Below are positions 42,306-50,378 of a stretch of DNA of 64,000 nt, piece by piece. The notes below the pieces were generated by a model, which was not told the origin of the DNA, made no database searches, and saw nothing but the letters and a program-made list of their open reading frames with translations. The position numbers and the translations under genes are program-made. How positions within the stretch are numbered: the first letter of the stretch is position 1; each line of letters begins with the position of its first letter. Source of the stretch: Streptomyces sp. cf386. Its GTDB lineage: Bacteria; Actinomycetota; Actinomycetes; Streptomycetales; Streptomycetaceae. Where the stretch lies: assembly GCF_900103585.1 (NCBI RefSeq), contig NZ_FNHV01000013.1, forward strand, positions 264,570 through 328,569. The letters run 5' to 3'.

Positions 42306-43574
42306 GTGAAGCTCCGCTCGTTTGCCGGTGTGTCCGTGCTCGTGATGACGGTCGGGCTGAGTGCCTGCAGTAGCTCCTCCGACGCCCCCGACGACAGCTC
42401 CGGCGGGAGCTCCACCATCGACGTCTGGCTGATGCGCGACAGCGTCTCGGCCCAGTTCCAGAAGGACTTCGTCGAGGGCTTCGAGAGCGCTCACCCGGAC
42501 ATCGAGGTCAAGGTGCAGATCCAGGAGTGGGACGGAATCGGCGAGAAGGTCACGGCGGCCCTCGCCAGCAACGACGCACCGGACGTCATCGAGACCGGCA
42601 ACACCCAGGTCGCCCAGTTCGCACAGAGCGGGGGCCTGCTCGACCTCAGCGACAAGGTGGACGAACTCGGCGGGAAGGACTGGCTGGACGGCCTCGCCGA
42701 GCCGGGCGCCTACGAGGGCAAGCAGTATGGCATTCCGTACTACGCCGCCAACCGCGTCGTCATCTACCGCACCGACCTCTTCAAGGAGGCGGGCATCGAC
42801 GCGGCCGCCATCAAGACCCGCGACCAGTGGATCGCCGCCACCGAGAAGCTCAACACCGGTGACACACAGGGCATCTATCTGCCGGGCCAGAACTGGTACA
42901 CCTTCGCGGGCTTCGTCTGGGACGAGGGCGGCGACCTCGCCACCGAGTCCGGCGGCAAGTGGAAGGGCAGCCTGGACACCCCCGAGGCGATCCGCGGCAT
43001 GGAGTTCTACGAGAAGCTCCAGGCCCTCGGCAGGGGGCCGAAGGACTCCGACGAGGCCACCCCTCCGCAGGCGGACGTCATGGCCAAGGGGAAGGTCGCC
43101 CAGGTCATCTCGTCTCCCGGCGGCGCGGGCACGGTCATCGAGAACAACCCCGAACTGAAGGGCAAGCTCGGCTTCTTCCCGATCCCGGGCAAGACCGCCG
43201 ACGCACCCGGCGCGGTCTTCACCGGCGGCTCCGACCTCGTCATCCCCACGGCCTCCACGAAGCAGGACGCGGCCTACACCTTCATCAAGGAACTCACCGG
43301 CGACACCTGGCAGAAGAAGCTCGCCGTCGCCATGAGCTACGTCCCGAACAAGACCACCCTCGCCGACGCGGTCGCCTCCGACCCGGGCGCCGCCGCCATG
43401 GCGGTCGGCGCCGCCGAAGGCCACGCCACTCCCAACACCCCCGGCTGGGCCGCCGTCGAGGCCAAGAACCCGATCAAGGACTACATGACGGCCGTACTCA
43501 CCGGAGGCGACCCGCAGAAGGAAGCCACCACCGCATCCGAAGCCATCACCACGGCGATGAACTCCGGCTCCTGA
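42306..43574 (+). CDS. Sugar ABC transporter substrate-binding lipoprotein
   Basis: 422 residues from a GTG start. Signal and lipobox VLVMTVGLSACSSSS anchor it outside the membrane; the mature protein is of the extracellular SBP_bac_1 type (TIDVWLMRDSVSAQFQKDF, NDAPDVIETGNTQVAQF, GIPYYAANRVVIYRTDLFKE). Family and neighbours (GH20 hexosaminidase, DasR-like GntR) suggest an oligosaccharide containing N-acetyl amino sugars, though an NgcE-type specificity cannot be proven by eye. It is the first gene of the operon with two permeases; no ATPase gene is present, so a shared MsiK-type ATPase is likely. Confidence 0.92.
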   Translation: MKLRSFAGVSVLVMTVGLSACSSSSDAPDDSSGGSSTIDVWLMRDSVSAQFQKDFVEGFESAHPDIEVKVQIQEWDGIGEKVTAALASNDAPDVIETGNTQVAQFAQSGGLLDLSDKVDELGGKDWLDGLAEPGAYEGKQYGIPYYAANRVVIYRTDLFKEAGIDAAAIKTRDQWIAATEKLNTGDTQGIYLPGQNWYTFAGFVWDEGGDLATESGGKWKGSLDTPEAIRGMEFYEKLQALGRGPKDSDEATPPQADVMAKGKVAQVISSPGGAGTVIENNPELKGKLGFFPIPGKTADAPGAVFTGGSDLVIPTASTKQDAAYTFIKELTGDTWQKKLAVAMSYVPNKTTLADAVASDPGAAAMAVGAAEGHATPNTPGWAAVEAKNPIKDYMTAVLTGGDPQKEATTASEAITTAMNSGS

Positions 43575-43603
43575 ACCGTCCACGCACCGGAAGGAGGAGC
43601 GCC

Positions 43604-44593
43604 GTGTCGGCCGTCCGAGAGCAGACCGCCCCCCGCCCCCCACTCGGCACCGCGCCACCCCGGCGCTCCACCGGCCCCGGACCGCACCGCCCGTCGAAGG
43701 CCACCGGCCGCGCGATCTGGCCGTACGTCCTGATCGCACCCGCCGTCCTCGGCACGCTCTACCTCCTCGTATATCCCCTGGTCCGCGCCGTGGTGATATC
43801 GCTCCAGGACTTCGGGCTACGCCAACTCATCGTGGGCGACGCGCGCTTCGTCGGATTCGAGAACTACGAGAAGCTGCTGAGCGACGGCCACTTCTGGGAG
43901 GTCGTGCGCCGCACCTTCCTCTTCATGGCGATCAGCGTCGTCCTGATCATCGCCCTGTCCACGCTGGTCGCGCTCATGATCGAGCGCCTCGGCCGGTTCG
44001 GCAGGACCACGGTCCTCAGCGCGCTGGTGCTCACCTGGGCGATGCCCGTCATCTCGGCGACCACCGTCTTCCAGTGGCTGTTCCACTCGGAATTCGGCAT
44101 CGTCAACTCGGTCCTGACCGGCCTGGGGTTCGGGTCCTTCGACCGCTATCCCTGGTTCGCGCACGGCCCGGCCGCCTTCGCCATCGTGGTCGTACTCGTC
44201 GTGTGGCAGTCCGTGCCCTTCGCGGCGATCACCCTGTACTCGGCCCTCACCACCGTCCCCACCGAGCTGTACGAGTCGGCGCGGCTCGACGGAGCGTCGG
44301 GGCCGCGGATCTTCCGCTCCATCACCTTCCCGATGGTCCGCCCGATCTTCCTGCTCGTGCTCTCGCTCGAAGTGATCTGGACGTTCAAGGCGTTCGTCCA
44401 GATCTGGGTGATGACCAACGGCGGGCCCGGCGACGCGACCACGATCCTGCCCGTGTACGCGGTGCAGACCGCCCTGTCGAGCCAGCGCTACGACCTCGGA
44501 TCGGCGGCCTCCATGGTCACCGTCGTGCTGATGTCGGGCGTGCTCGTCTTCTACTTCCGCCAGATGTTCCGCCAGGAGGACGAGCTCGCATGA
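43604..44593 (+). CDS. Sugar ABC transporter permease (MalF-like)
   Basis: 329 residues. A Pro-rich cytoplasmic leader precedes six membrane helices; the ATPase-docking EAA loop is ESARLDGASGPRIFRSITFP. IWPYVLIAPAVLGTLYLLVY is the usual first helix. The GTG start has AAGGAGGAG just upstream. It is 29 nt after the binding-protein gene and overlaps the second permease by ATGA. Confidence 0.92.
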   Translation: MSAVREQTAPRPPLGTAPPRRSTGPGPHRPSKATGRAIWPYVLIAPAVLGTLYLLVYPLVRAVVISLQDFGLRQLIVGDARFVGFENYEKLLSDGHFWEVVRRTFLFMAISVVLIIALSTLVALMIERLGRFGRTTVLSALVLTWAMPVISATTVFQWLFHSEFGIVNSVLTGLGFGSFDRYPWFAHGPAAFAIVVVLVVWQSVPFAAITLYSALTTVPTELYESARLDGASGPRIFRSITFPMVRPIFLLVLSLEVIWTFKAFVQIWVMTNGGPGDATTILPVYAVQTALSSQRYDLGSAASMVTVVLMSGVLVFYFRQMFRQEDELA

Positions 44594-45447
44594 GCACGAG
44601 CCTGCCCCGCGTCCGACGCACCCGACGCATCCACCGTCTGCCCCTGAACGCCGCCGCCGTCGTCACGGTCGTGGTCTGTCTGTTCCCCGTCTACTGGATG
44701 GTCGCCACCGCGTTCACCCCGACCCGCGACATCCAGTCCGACAACCCCCGGTTCATCCCGGAGAGTTGGACGCTCGAACACTTCCGCACCGCCGTCGGTG
44801 CCGACGGCTTCGGCCTGTTCTGGCGCAACAGCATCCTCGTCACGCTGAGCGCCGTCCTGCTCGCCCTCGTCATCGCACTCGGCGCCGCCTACGCGGTCGC
44901 CCGGCTGAAGTGGAAGGGGCGCCGGCAGTTCATGCTCATGGTCTTCATCGCCCAGATGGCGCCCTGGGAGTCACTGATCATCCCGGTCTACATCATCTCC
45001 CGGGACACCGACATGCTCGACCGGCTGCCGACCCTGACCCTCGTCTACTTCATGATGACGCTGCCGTTCACCGTCATCGTCCTGCGCGGCTTCATCGCCA
45101 CGATCCCCCCGGAGCTGGAGGAGTCCGCACAGGTCGACGGCTGCACCCGGCTCGGCGCGTTCCGGCGCGTGGCGTTCCCGCTGCTGGCACCGGGCCTGAT
45201 GGCCACCTCGCTGTTCGGCTACATCACCGCCTGGAACGAGTTCACGTACGCCAACTTCCTGATCATCAAGCAGCAGGACAACCGCACCCTGCCCGTGTGG
45301 CTGTCCTCGTTCCAGAACGTCTTCGGCACCGACTGGGGCGCCACCATGGCCGCCTCGACCCTCTTCGCCGCCCCGGCACTCGTGGTGTTCCTGCTGCTCC
45401 AACGCCACGTCACCTCCGGCTTCGCGGCCGGCGCAGTCAAGGGCTGA
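44590..45447 (+). CDS. Sugar ABC transporter permease (MalG-like)
   Basis: 285 residues with six membrane helices and the EAA loop EESAQVDGCTRLGAFRRVAF. It starts with the ATGA overlap of the first permease and is followed, 41 nt on, by the hexosaminidase gene. Together the three proteins form a type I importer lacking its own ATPase. Substrate as inferred for the binding protein. Confidence 0.93.
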   Translation: MSTSLPRVRRTRRIHRLPLNAAAVVTVVVCLFPVYWMVATAFTPTRDIQSDNPRFIPESWTLEHFRTAVGADGFGLFWRNSILVTLSAVLLALVIALGAAYAVARLKWKGRRQFMLMVFIAQMAPWESLIIPVYIISRDTDMLDRLPTLTLVYFMMTLPFTVIVLRGFIATIPPELEESAQVDGCTRLGAFRRVAFPLLAPGLMATSLFGYITAWNEFTYANFLIIKQQDNRTLPVWLSSFQNVFGTDWGATMAASTLFAAPALVVFLLLQRHVTSGFAAGAVKG

Positions 45448-45488
45448 CGCCCACACCCACCCCCGCGACCCCGTTCCGGAGGCGACGC

Positions 45489-47003
45489 ATGCCCGCCCTC
45501 GTACCCCGCCCCACCGAGGCCGCGTTCAGGCCCGGCCACTTCACGCTCGACCAGGACACCACTCTGCGGCTCGGCTCAGGCACCGAACCGGCCGCGGAAC
45601 TGCTGCGCACCCTGCTCGCCCCCGCCACCGGACTGACCCTGCGACCGTCCCCGGACGGCCAGTTCACCCTGGCGCTCGAATCCGGCCCAGGCGACCTCGG
45701 CGAAGAGGGATACGTCCTCACCATCGACCCGCACGCGGTGCTGCTGCGCGCCGCGCATCCCACGGGCCTGCTGCGCGGCATCCAGACGATCCGTCAACTC
45801 CTCCCGCCGCAGGCCCTGTCGGCGATCCCGCAGCCCGATACGCGGTGGCAGCTGCCGTGCGCCGACATCAGCGACGTCCCGCGCCACCCCTGGCGAGGCG
45901 CGATGCTGGACGTGGCACGCCACTTCCAGCCGGTCTCCTACCTGCGCCGGTACGTCGACCTGCTGGCCCTGCACAAGATCAGCGTGCTCCATCTGCATCT
46001 CACCGACGACCAGGGCTGGCGCATGCCGATCGCCGCCTACCCCAAGCTCACCGAGATCGGCGGCCACCGCGCCGAGTCCCAGAAGGGCCCGGCCGGCAGC
46101 GGCACGTACGACGGCATTCCGCACGGCGGGTCGTACACGCGGGCCGAACTCGACGGCCTGGTCCGGTACGCGGCCGCGCGCGGCGTCACCGTCATGCCGG
46201 AGACAGAGATGCCCGGGCATGTGCGTGCCGCCCTCGCCGCCTACCCCCAACTGGGCAACCACCCGGAGCGCACCCTCGACGTCTGGACGCGCTGGGGCGT
46301 GTGCGACACCGTCCTCGGCGTCCACGACGAGGTCCTCGACTTCTGCCGCACCGTCCTGGACGAGGTCATGGACGTCTTCCCCTCGCCGTACATCCACGTC
46401 GGCGGCGAGGAGTGCCCCACCACCGAGTGGGCGCAGAGTGCCGCCGCACGCGAACGGGCGGCGGCCAAGGGCCTGCCGAACCCCGAGGCCCTGCACGGCT
46501 GGTTCCTCGGACAGATCGGCGACTTCCTCGTCCGACACGGACGCCGCCCGGTCGGCTGGGCGGAAACCGGTGCCGAACTGCCCCTCGACTTCACCGTGAT
46601 GACCTGGCGCGACTCGGCCCACACTCTGGCGGCGGCCCGTCGCGGCCACCCTGTGGTCAGCGCGTACCACCGGGCCACCTACCTCGACTACGCCCAGTCC
46701 GACGACCCGAGCGAGCCGCCGGCGCAGCCCGGAGCCGTCGTAGATCTGCGCGCCGTCCATGCCCACGACCCTGTACCCGAGGTCGCGGACGCAGACGTAG
46801 CAGGGCGGATCCTCGGCACCCAGGCCCAGCTGTGGACCGAGTTCGTCACAACGCCCGCTCACATCGAGTACCTCACCTACCCGCGGCTGTGTGCCCTCGC
46901 CGACCGAGGCTGGAGCGGTGCGACCGACTGGGCCGACTTCCGGTCCCGCCTCGACGGACACACGCCCCGGCTCGACGCGCTCGGCGTCCGGCGTCACCCC
47001 TGA
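45489..47003 (+). CDS. GH20 beta-N-acetylhexosaminidase
   Basis: 504 residues. The N-terminal GH20b region (LRTLLAPATG, GLLRGIQTIRQLLP) is followed by the TIM barrel: RGAMLDVARHFQPVSYLRRY, LHLHLTDDQGWRMPI and the catalytic segment YIHVGGEECPTTEW. The usual pair is Asp-Glu, the Asp holding the 2-acetamido group and the Glu acting as acid/base; here they are Glu307-Glu308. TRILGTQAQLWTEF-like WTEF closes the active site. There is no signal peptide, so it acts inside the cell, presumably hydrolysing imported chito-oligosaccharides. It is in the ABC operon, 41 nt after the permease. Confidence 0.9.
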   Translation: MPALVPRPTEAAFRPGHFTLDQDTTLRLGSGTEPAAELLRTLLAPATGLTLRPSPDGQFTLALESGPGDLGEEGYVLTIDPHAVLLRAAHPTGLLRGIQTIRQLLPPQALSAIPQPDTRWQLPCADISDVPRHPWRGAMLDVARHFQPVSYLRRYVDLLALHKISVLHLHLTDDQGWRMPIAAYPKLTEIGGHRAESQKGPAGSGTYDGIPHGGSYTRAELDGLVRYAAARGVTVMPETEMPGHVRAALAAYPQLGNHPERTLDVWTRWGVCDTVLGVHDEVLDFCRTVLDEVMDVFPSPYIHVGGEECPTTEWAQSAAARERAAAKGLPNPEALHGWFLGQIGDFLVRHGRRPVGWAETGAELPLDFTVMTWRDSAHTLAAARRGHPVVSAYHRATYLDYAQSDDPSEPPAQPGAVVDLRAVHAHDPVPEVADADVAGRILGTQAQLWTEFVTTPAHIEYLTYPRLCALADRGWSGATDWADFRSRLDGHTPRLDALGVRRHP

Positions 47004-47065
47004 CAGCACCACCTTCGACCCCGTCCCATTCCGGAATCACCCCACCCTTCTGGAGAGGAACAACC

Positions 47066-48493
47066 ATGAGATTCGCGAAGAACCGGCTACGCGCCACCGC
47101 GTCCGCCGCCGTCACGGTGGCCATGGGTGCGGCCGCGCTCACCGCACTCCCTGCCACCGCGAGCGCGGCCGGCGAGGGGCTGAGCGTCCAGTACCGGACG
47201 AGTGCCACGGGAGCCACCGCCGACCAGGCCGAACCCTGGTTCAAGGTGAAGAACACCGGCGACACGGGCGTTCCACTGCAGAACGTCAAGATCCGCTACT
47301 ACTTCAAGGCCGACTCCGCGAGCGCGACCTATCGCTTCGCCTGTTCCTGGGCCGTCAAGGGCTGCGCCAACGTCACGGGCACCTTCGGAACGCTCGCCAA
47401 TCCGACCGCCACCGCCGACCGCTACCTGGAGATCGGCTTCACCTCCGGTGCAGGTTCGCTCGCTCCGGGCGCGGACACCGGAGACCTGCAGCTGCGTTTC
47501 CACCAGTCGACGTGGGCCTCGCTGAACCAGAGCGACGACTACTCCTTCGGCGCAGCGCAGACGTCGTACGGCGACTGGTCCAAGGTCACGGCGCAGCTGG
47601 CCGGCACCACCCTGTGGGGCAGTGCCCCCGCGGGCAACGAGCCGACGGACCCGCCCACCGACCCGCCGACCGATCCTCCGGCCGACGGTGCCACGCTGTT
47701 CGACGACTTCAACTACAGCAGCCACAGCGACCCGAAGATCTCGGCGAACGGCTGGAGCGTGCGCTCCAACTCCGGCGGCCCCGGCGTGCCCGGCGCGACC
47801 TGGGCGCCCGAGAACGTCACCTTCGCCACCACGAGCGGCAACTCCGTCATGAACCTGGAGACCTCGACCGCCGGCACCGGGGCGAGCACCGAGCAGACCG
47901 AGATCCTCACTCAGGCGAGGAAGTTCAAGAACGGCACCTACGCGGCCCGGGTCAAGTTCAGCGACGCACCCAAGTACGGGCCGGACGGCGACCACCTCGT
48001 CCAGACGTTCTTCACCATCAACGACCTCACGGCACCGATGGCGGACGACTACGCCGAGTACGACTTCGAGTACCTGCCCAACGGCGGCTGGGGCGAGCCG
48101 TCCAACATCCTCTACACGACATCCTGGGAGACGTACCAGGCCGACCCGTGGGTGGCGGTCAACCAGCACACCGAGAGCCGCCAGAGCTACGCCGGCTGGC
48201 ACGACCTGGTGCTCACGATCGACAACAGCAGCATCAAGTACTACATCGACGGTCAGCTCTTCGGCACCCATGACTCCGCGTACCTGCCGGAGCGGCCGAT
48301 GTCGATCAACTTCAACCAGTGGCTGATCGACTTCGGCGGCCTGGCCAGCACCGCCGCGCGGGCGTACGACGAGCAGGTCGACTACGTCCTGCACGTCAAG
48401 GACCAGGTCCTCACGCCGTCCCAGGTCGCCGCCAAGGTGACGGCGTACCGCAGCGCGGGCACCACGTTCGAGGACACCGTCCCCAGCAGTTGA
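47066..48493 (+). CDS. Secreted CBM3-like - GH16-like glycan hydrolase
   Basis: 475 residues. A signal peptide (RLRATASAAVTVAMGAAALT, cleaved near ASA-A) precedes a CBM3-type domain (SVQYRTSATGATADQAEPW, FKVKNTGDTGVPL, IRYYFKADSAS), a Pro/Asp/Thr linker, and a concanavalin-type catalytic domain. The GH16 E-x-D-x-E motif is AEYDFEYL, with Glu331, Asp333 and Glu335. It should cut an extracellular beta-glucan or galactan; exact specificity is open. It is 62 nt downstream of the hexosaminidase gene, with its own GGAGAGG, and may share that transcript. Confidence 0.85.
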   Translation: MRFAKNRLRATASAAVTVAMGAAALTALPATASAAGEGLSVQYRTSATGATADQAEPWFKVKNTGDTGVPLQNVKIRYYFKADSASATYRFACSWAVKGCANVTGTFGTLANPTATADRYLEIGFTSGAGSLAPGADTGDLQLRFHQSTWASLNQSDDYSFGAAQTSYGDWSKVTAQLAGTTLWGSAPAGNEPTDPPTDPPTDPPADGATLFDDFNYSSHSDPKISANGWSVRSNSGGPGVPGATWAPENVTFATTSGNSVMNLETSTAGTGASTEQTEILTQARKFKNGTYAARVKFSDAPKYGPDGDHLVQTFFTINDLTAPMADDYAEYDFEYLPNGGWGEPSNILYTTSWETYQADPWVAVNQHTESRQSYAGWHDLVLTIDNSSIKYYIDGQLFGTHDSAYLPERPMSINFNQWLIDFGGLASTAARAYDEQVDYVLHVKDQVLTPSQVAAKVTAYRSAGTTFEDTVPSS

Positions 48494-48504
48494 GTTCAGC
48501 GCAC

Positions 48505-48540
48505 GGCGCCGGGGCCCTGTGGATCACCGGCCCCGGCGCC
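48505..48540. terminator. Strong bidirectional terminator
   Basis: GGCGCCGGGGCC and GGCCCCGGCGCC form a perfect 12-bp stem with a 12-nt loop between the convergent GH16 and MFS genes, 9 nt after the GH16 stop. Confidence 0.7.
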
Positions 48541-48597
48541 TTCGCCCGAGGCGCCTGCAGCAGCACCTCAGCGTCGTGGAGGGCACGCACCGCCTGG

Positions 48598-49998
48598 TTA
48601 GGGCGCGGCGTCCTCCAGGCTGCGCCCGCTCGTCTCCTCCGCCCCGACCCTCGCCGTCAGCGAGCCGACCAGGGCGACGGCGGCCAGCGTCACGAAGACC
48701 GTGCCGATCGCGCCGCCCGCGTAGACCGCGCCCACGACGATCGGGCCGAGGATGATGCCCAGGCGGTTCATGGCGCCGCCCAGACTGACGCCCAGGGCCC
48801 TGATCCGGGTCGGGAAGAGTTCGGGCGTGTACACGTAGAGGCAGATGTTGCAGCCGAAGAGGAACACGGCGGCCAGAGACGTCCAGGCCAGGACGCCGAC
48901 CGCGGTGCCGGTGGCCGACAGGCCGAGGACGAGCAGACACACCGCCGCGGCGCTCAAGCACCAGATCACCGTGTTGCGTCGGCCGGCCCGGTCGACGGTG
49001 AGGGCGACGATCAGGCAGCCGAGCAGGCCCGCGCCGCTCGTCACCGTCGAGTAGAGGAGGGCCGTCGAGAGGTCGAGGTGGAAGCGGGTGCCGTAGATGG
49101 TGGGCAGCCAGGAGGTGATGCCGTAGTTCACGAAGTAGCCGGTGAACCAGAGGAGCCCGACGACGATCATGCGCTTGCGGTATCTGCCGCTCAGCAGCTC
49201 GCCCAGGCCGCCCTTGCCCTGGGGCGGCGCGGCGGACGGCGCGGGCTGCGGATCAGGCAGCGGGGTACCGGTGATCTTCTCGACCTTCGCCTCGATCGAC
49301 GCCATCGTGGCGAGGGCCTTCTCGTTCTGCCCGTGGCCGGCGAGCCAGCGGGGGGACTCGGGTACGTAGCGGAGGATGACCAGGCACAGGACCGCGGGAA
49401 GGGCCGCGAGGCCGAACATCCAGCGCCAGCCCAACAGGGGTACCAGCCAGTAGGCGACGAGTGCTCCGGCGGTGAGGCCGGCCGGAAAGACCAGTTCGAA
49501 GAGGAGGACGAAGCGGCCGCGCTGGTGGGCGCGGGTGATCTCCGCGATGAAGGTGGCGGCGATGGGTACCTCGCCGCCGATGGCCATGCCCTGGACGAAG
49601 CGGATCGCCATGAAGGGTTCGGGCGAGGTGCACAGGGTCAGCGCGAGGTTGCAGAGGCTGGCCAGGGCGATACAGGCGGCGATGACCTTGACCCGCCCTA
49701 TGCGGTCGGCGAGCCGGCCCGACACCAGTGCGCCGACGAGCATGCCGATCGATCCGACGGTCATCAGGGCGGTGGTGTGACCGGTGCCCAGGCTCCACTC
49801 GGTGCGCAGCTGGGGGAGGGCGTAGGCGATCAGGAGCTGGTCGAAGGCCTCGAAGAAGGTGGCGGTTCCGATGATGAGCCGGACCATCACCTGCCAGCGG
49901 CACAGGGGCAGGCGTTCGAAGCGGGCGCCGATGTCGGCCGCGAGCGGGGGTGCGTCGCCTGGTCGATCTGTGGCGGCGCGGTGTGCGTCGATCGTCAT
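48598..49998 (-). CDS. MFS transporter, sugar-porter/aromatic-acid:H+ symporter type
   Basis: 466 residues with about 12 helices. The loop GRLADRIGRVKVI, the PESPRWL-type motif YVPESPRWLAG and the C-half PELFPTRIRALGVS belong to the sugar-porter/AAHS branch rather than the drug-efflux branch. It is divergent from the catabolic operon with a 380-bp shared promoter region, so it most likely imports the operon's substrate, an aromatic or carboxylic acid. Confidence 0.9.
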   Translation of the reverse strand: MTIDAHRAATDRPGDAPPLAADIGARFERLPLCRWQVMVRLIIGTATFFEAFDQLLIAYALPQLRTEWSLGTGHTTALMTVGSIGMLVGALVSGRLADRIGRVKVIAACIALASLCNLALTLCTSPEPFMAIRFVQGMAIGGEVPIAATFIAEITRAHQRGRFVLLFELVFPAGLTAGALVAYWLVPLLGWRWMFGLAALPAVLCLVILRYVPESPRWLAGHGQNEKALATMASIEAKVEKITGTPLPDPQPAPSAAPPQGKGGLGELLSGRYRKRMIVVGLLWFTGYFVNYGITSWLPTIYGTRFHLDLSTALLYSTVTSGAGLLGCLIVALTVDRAGRRNTVIWCLSAAAVCLLVLGLSATGTAVGVLAWTSLAAVFLFGCNICLYVYTPELFPTRIRALGVSLGGAMNRLGIILGPIVVGAVYAGGAIGTVFVTLAAVALVGSLTARVGAEETSGRSLEDAAP

Positions 49999-50210
49999 GG
50001 CTGGTCTCCGGATCCGTACGGCGGTGGTGGGGGACGGGACCGCACGGGAGGGTTCGGGCCGCGAGGGTACGACGGTATACGTGTACCGGGCAGCTGTAAG
50101 GGCGGGGACGGGGACGGCGGGCCGGAACGAGGGGCTGCGCGGACTGTGCCGACGCCCCAGTTCTGTAGGTGCTGAACATCTCAGCGCTTAATGTTCTACC
50201 GGCAGCCCAC

Positions 50211-50229
50211 CGAGGTTAGGCAAGCCTTA
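50211..50229. promoter_or_regulatory. Candidate iron box (DmdR/IdeR-type)
   Basis: CGAGGTTAGGCAAGCCTTA matches 14 of 19 positions of the DmdR/IdeR consensus TTAGGTTAGGCTAACCTAA; its core TTAGGC-AA-GCCTTA is a near-perfect dyad. It lies 38 nt upstream of the -35 candidate of the catabolic operon. Confidence 0.5.
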
Positions 50230-50266
50230 TCCCTGACCTGGAAGAAATTTCTCCGGCGGGACCCCC

Positions 50267-50296
50267 TTGCGGTCAAATTAGTTAAGCCCTTAGATT
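50267..50296 (+). promoter_or_regulatory. Candidate sigma-70-type promoter of the catabolic operon
   Basis: TTGCGG (50267-50272), an 18-nt spacer, then TAGATT (50291-50296), in the AT-rich patch upstream of the ALDH gene. Confidence 0.5.
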
Positions 50297-50298
50297 TC
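50282..50298. promoter_or_regulatory. Candidate MarR operator A
   Basis: TTAAGCCCTTAGATTTC overlaps the -10 candidate and matches a site upstream of the MarR gene at 12 of 17 positions, including the shared block AGATTTC. Confidence 0.5.
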
Positions 50299-50378
50299 TA
50301 GTACTTCGACATCGCAGCCGAGGCCTAACGCCCGCCGTGTCGGAGGTCACCCCGTACCGCCCTCATCCGGAGGTCCCC

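Larger units (their letters stand above)
49999..50378. other. 380-bp divergent control region, MFS/catabolic operon
   Basis: The stretch has unusually AT-rich parts for this DNA and holds the iron-box-like dyad (50211-50229), a candidate -35/-10 pair (50267-50296) and a MarR-operator-like site (50282-50298). No coding sequence was accepted. Confidence 0.6.

Noticed and set aside
47641..47693. Tandem Pro/Thr/Asp codon repeats in the GH16 gene as a minisatellite
   Set aside because: They simply encode the flexible linker between the binding module and the catalytic domain.
48319..50175. Plus-strand open frame over the sugar-porter-type MFS gene
   Set aside because: Asp/Gly/Arg-rich translation with no domain, antisense to a clear membrane transporter.
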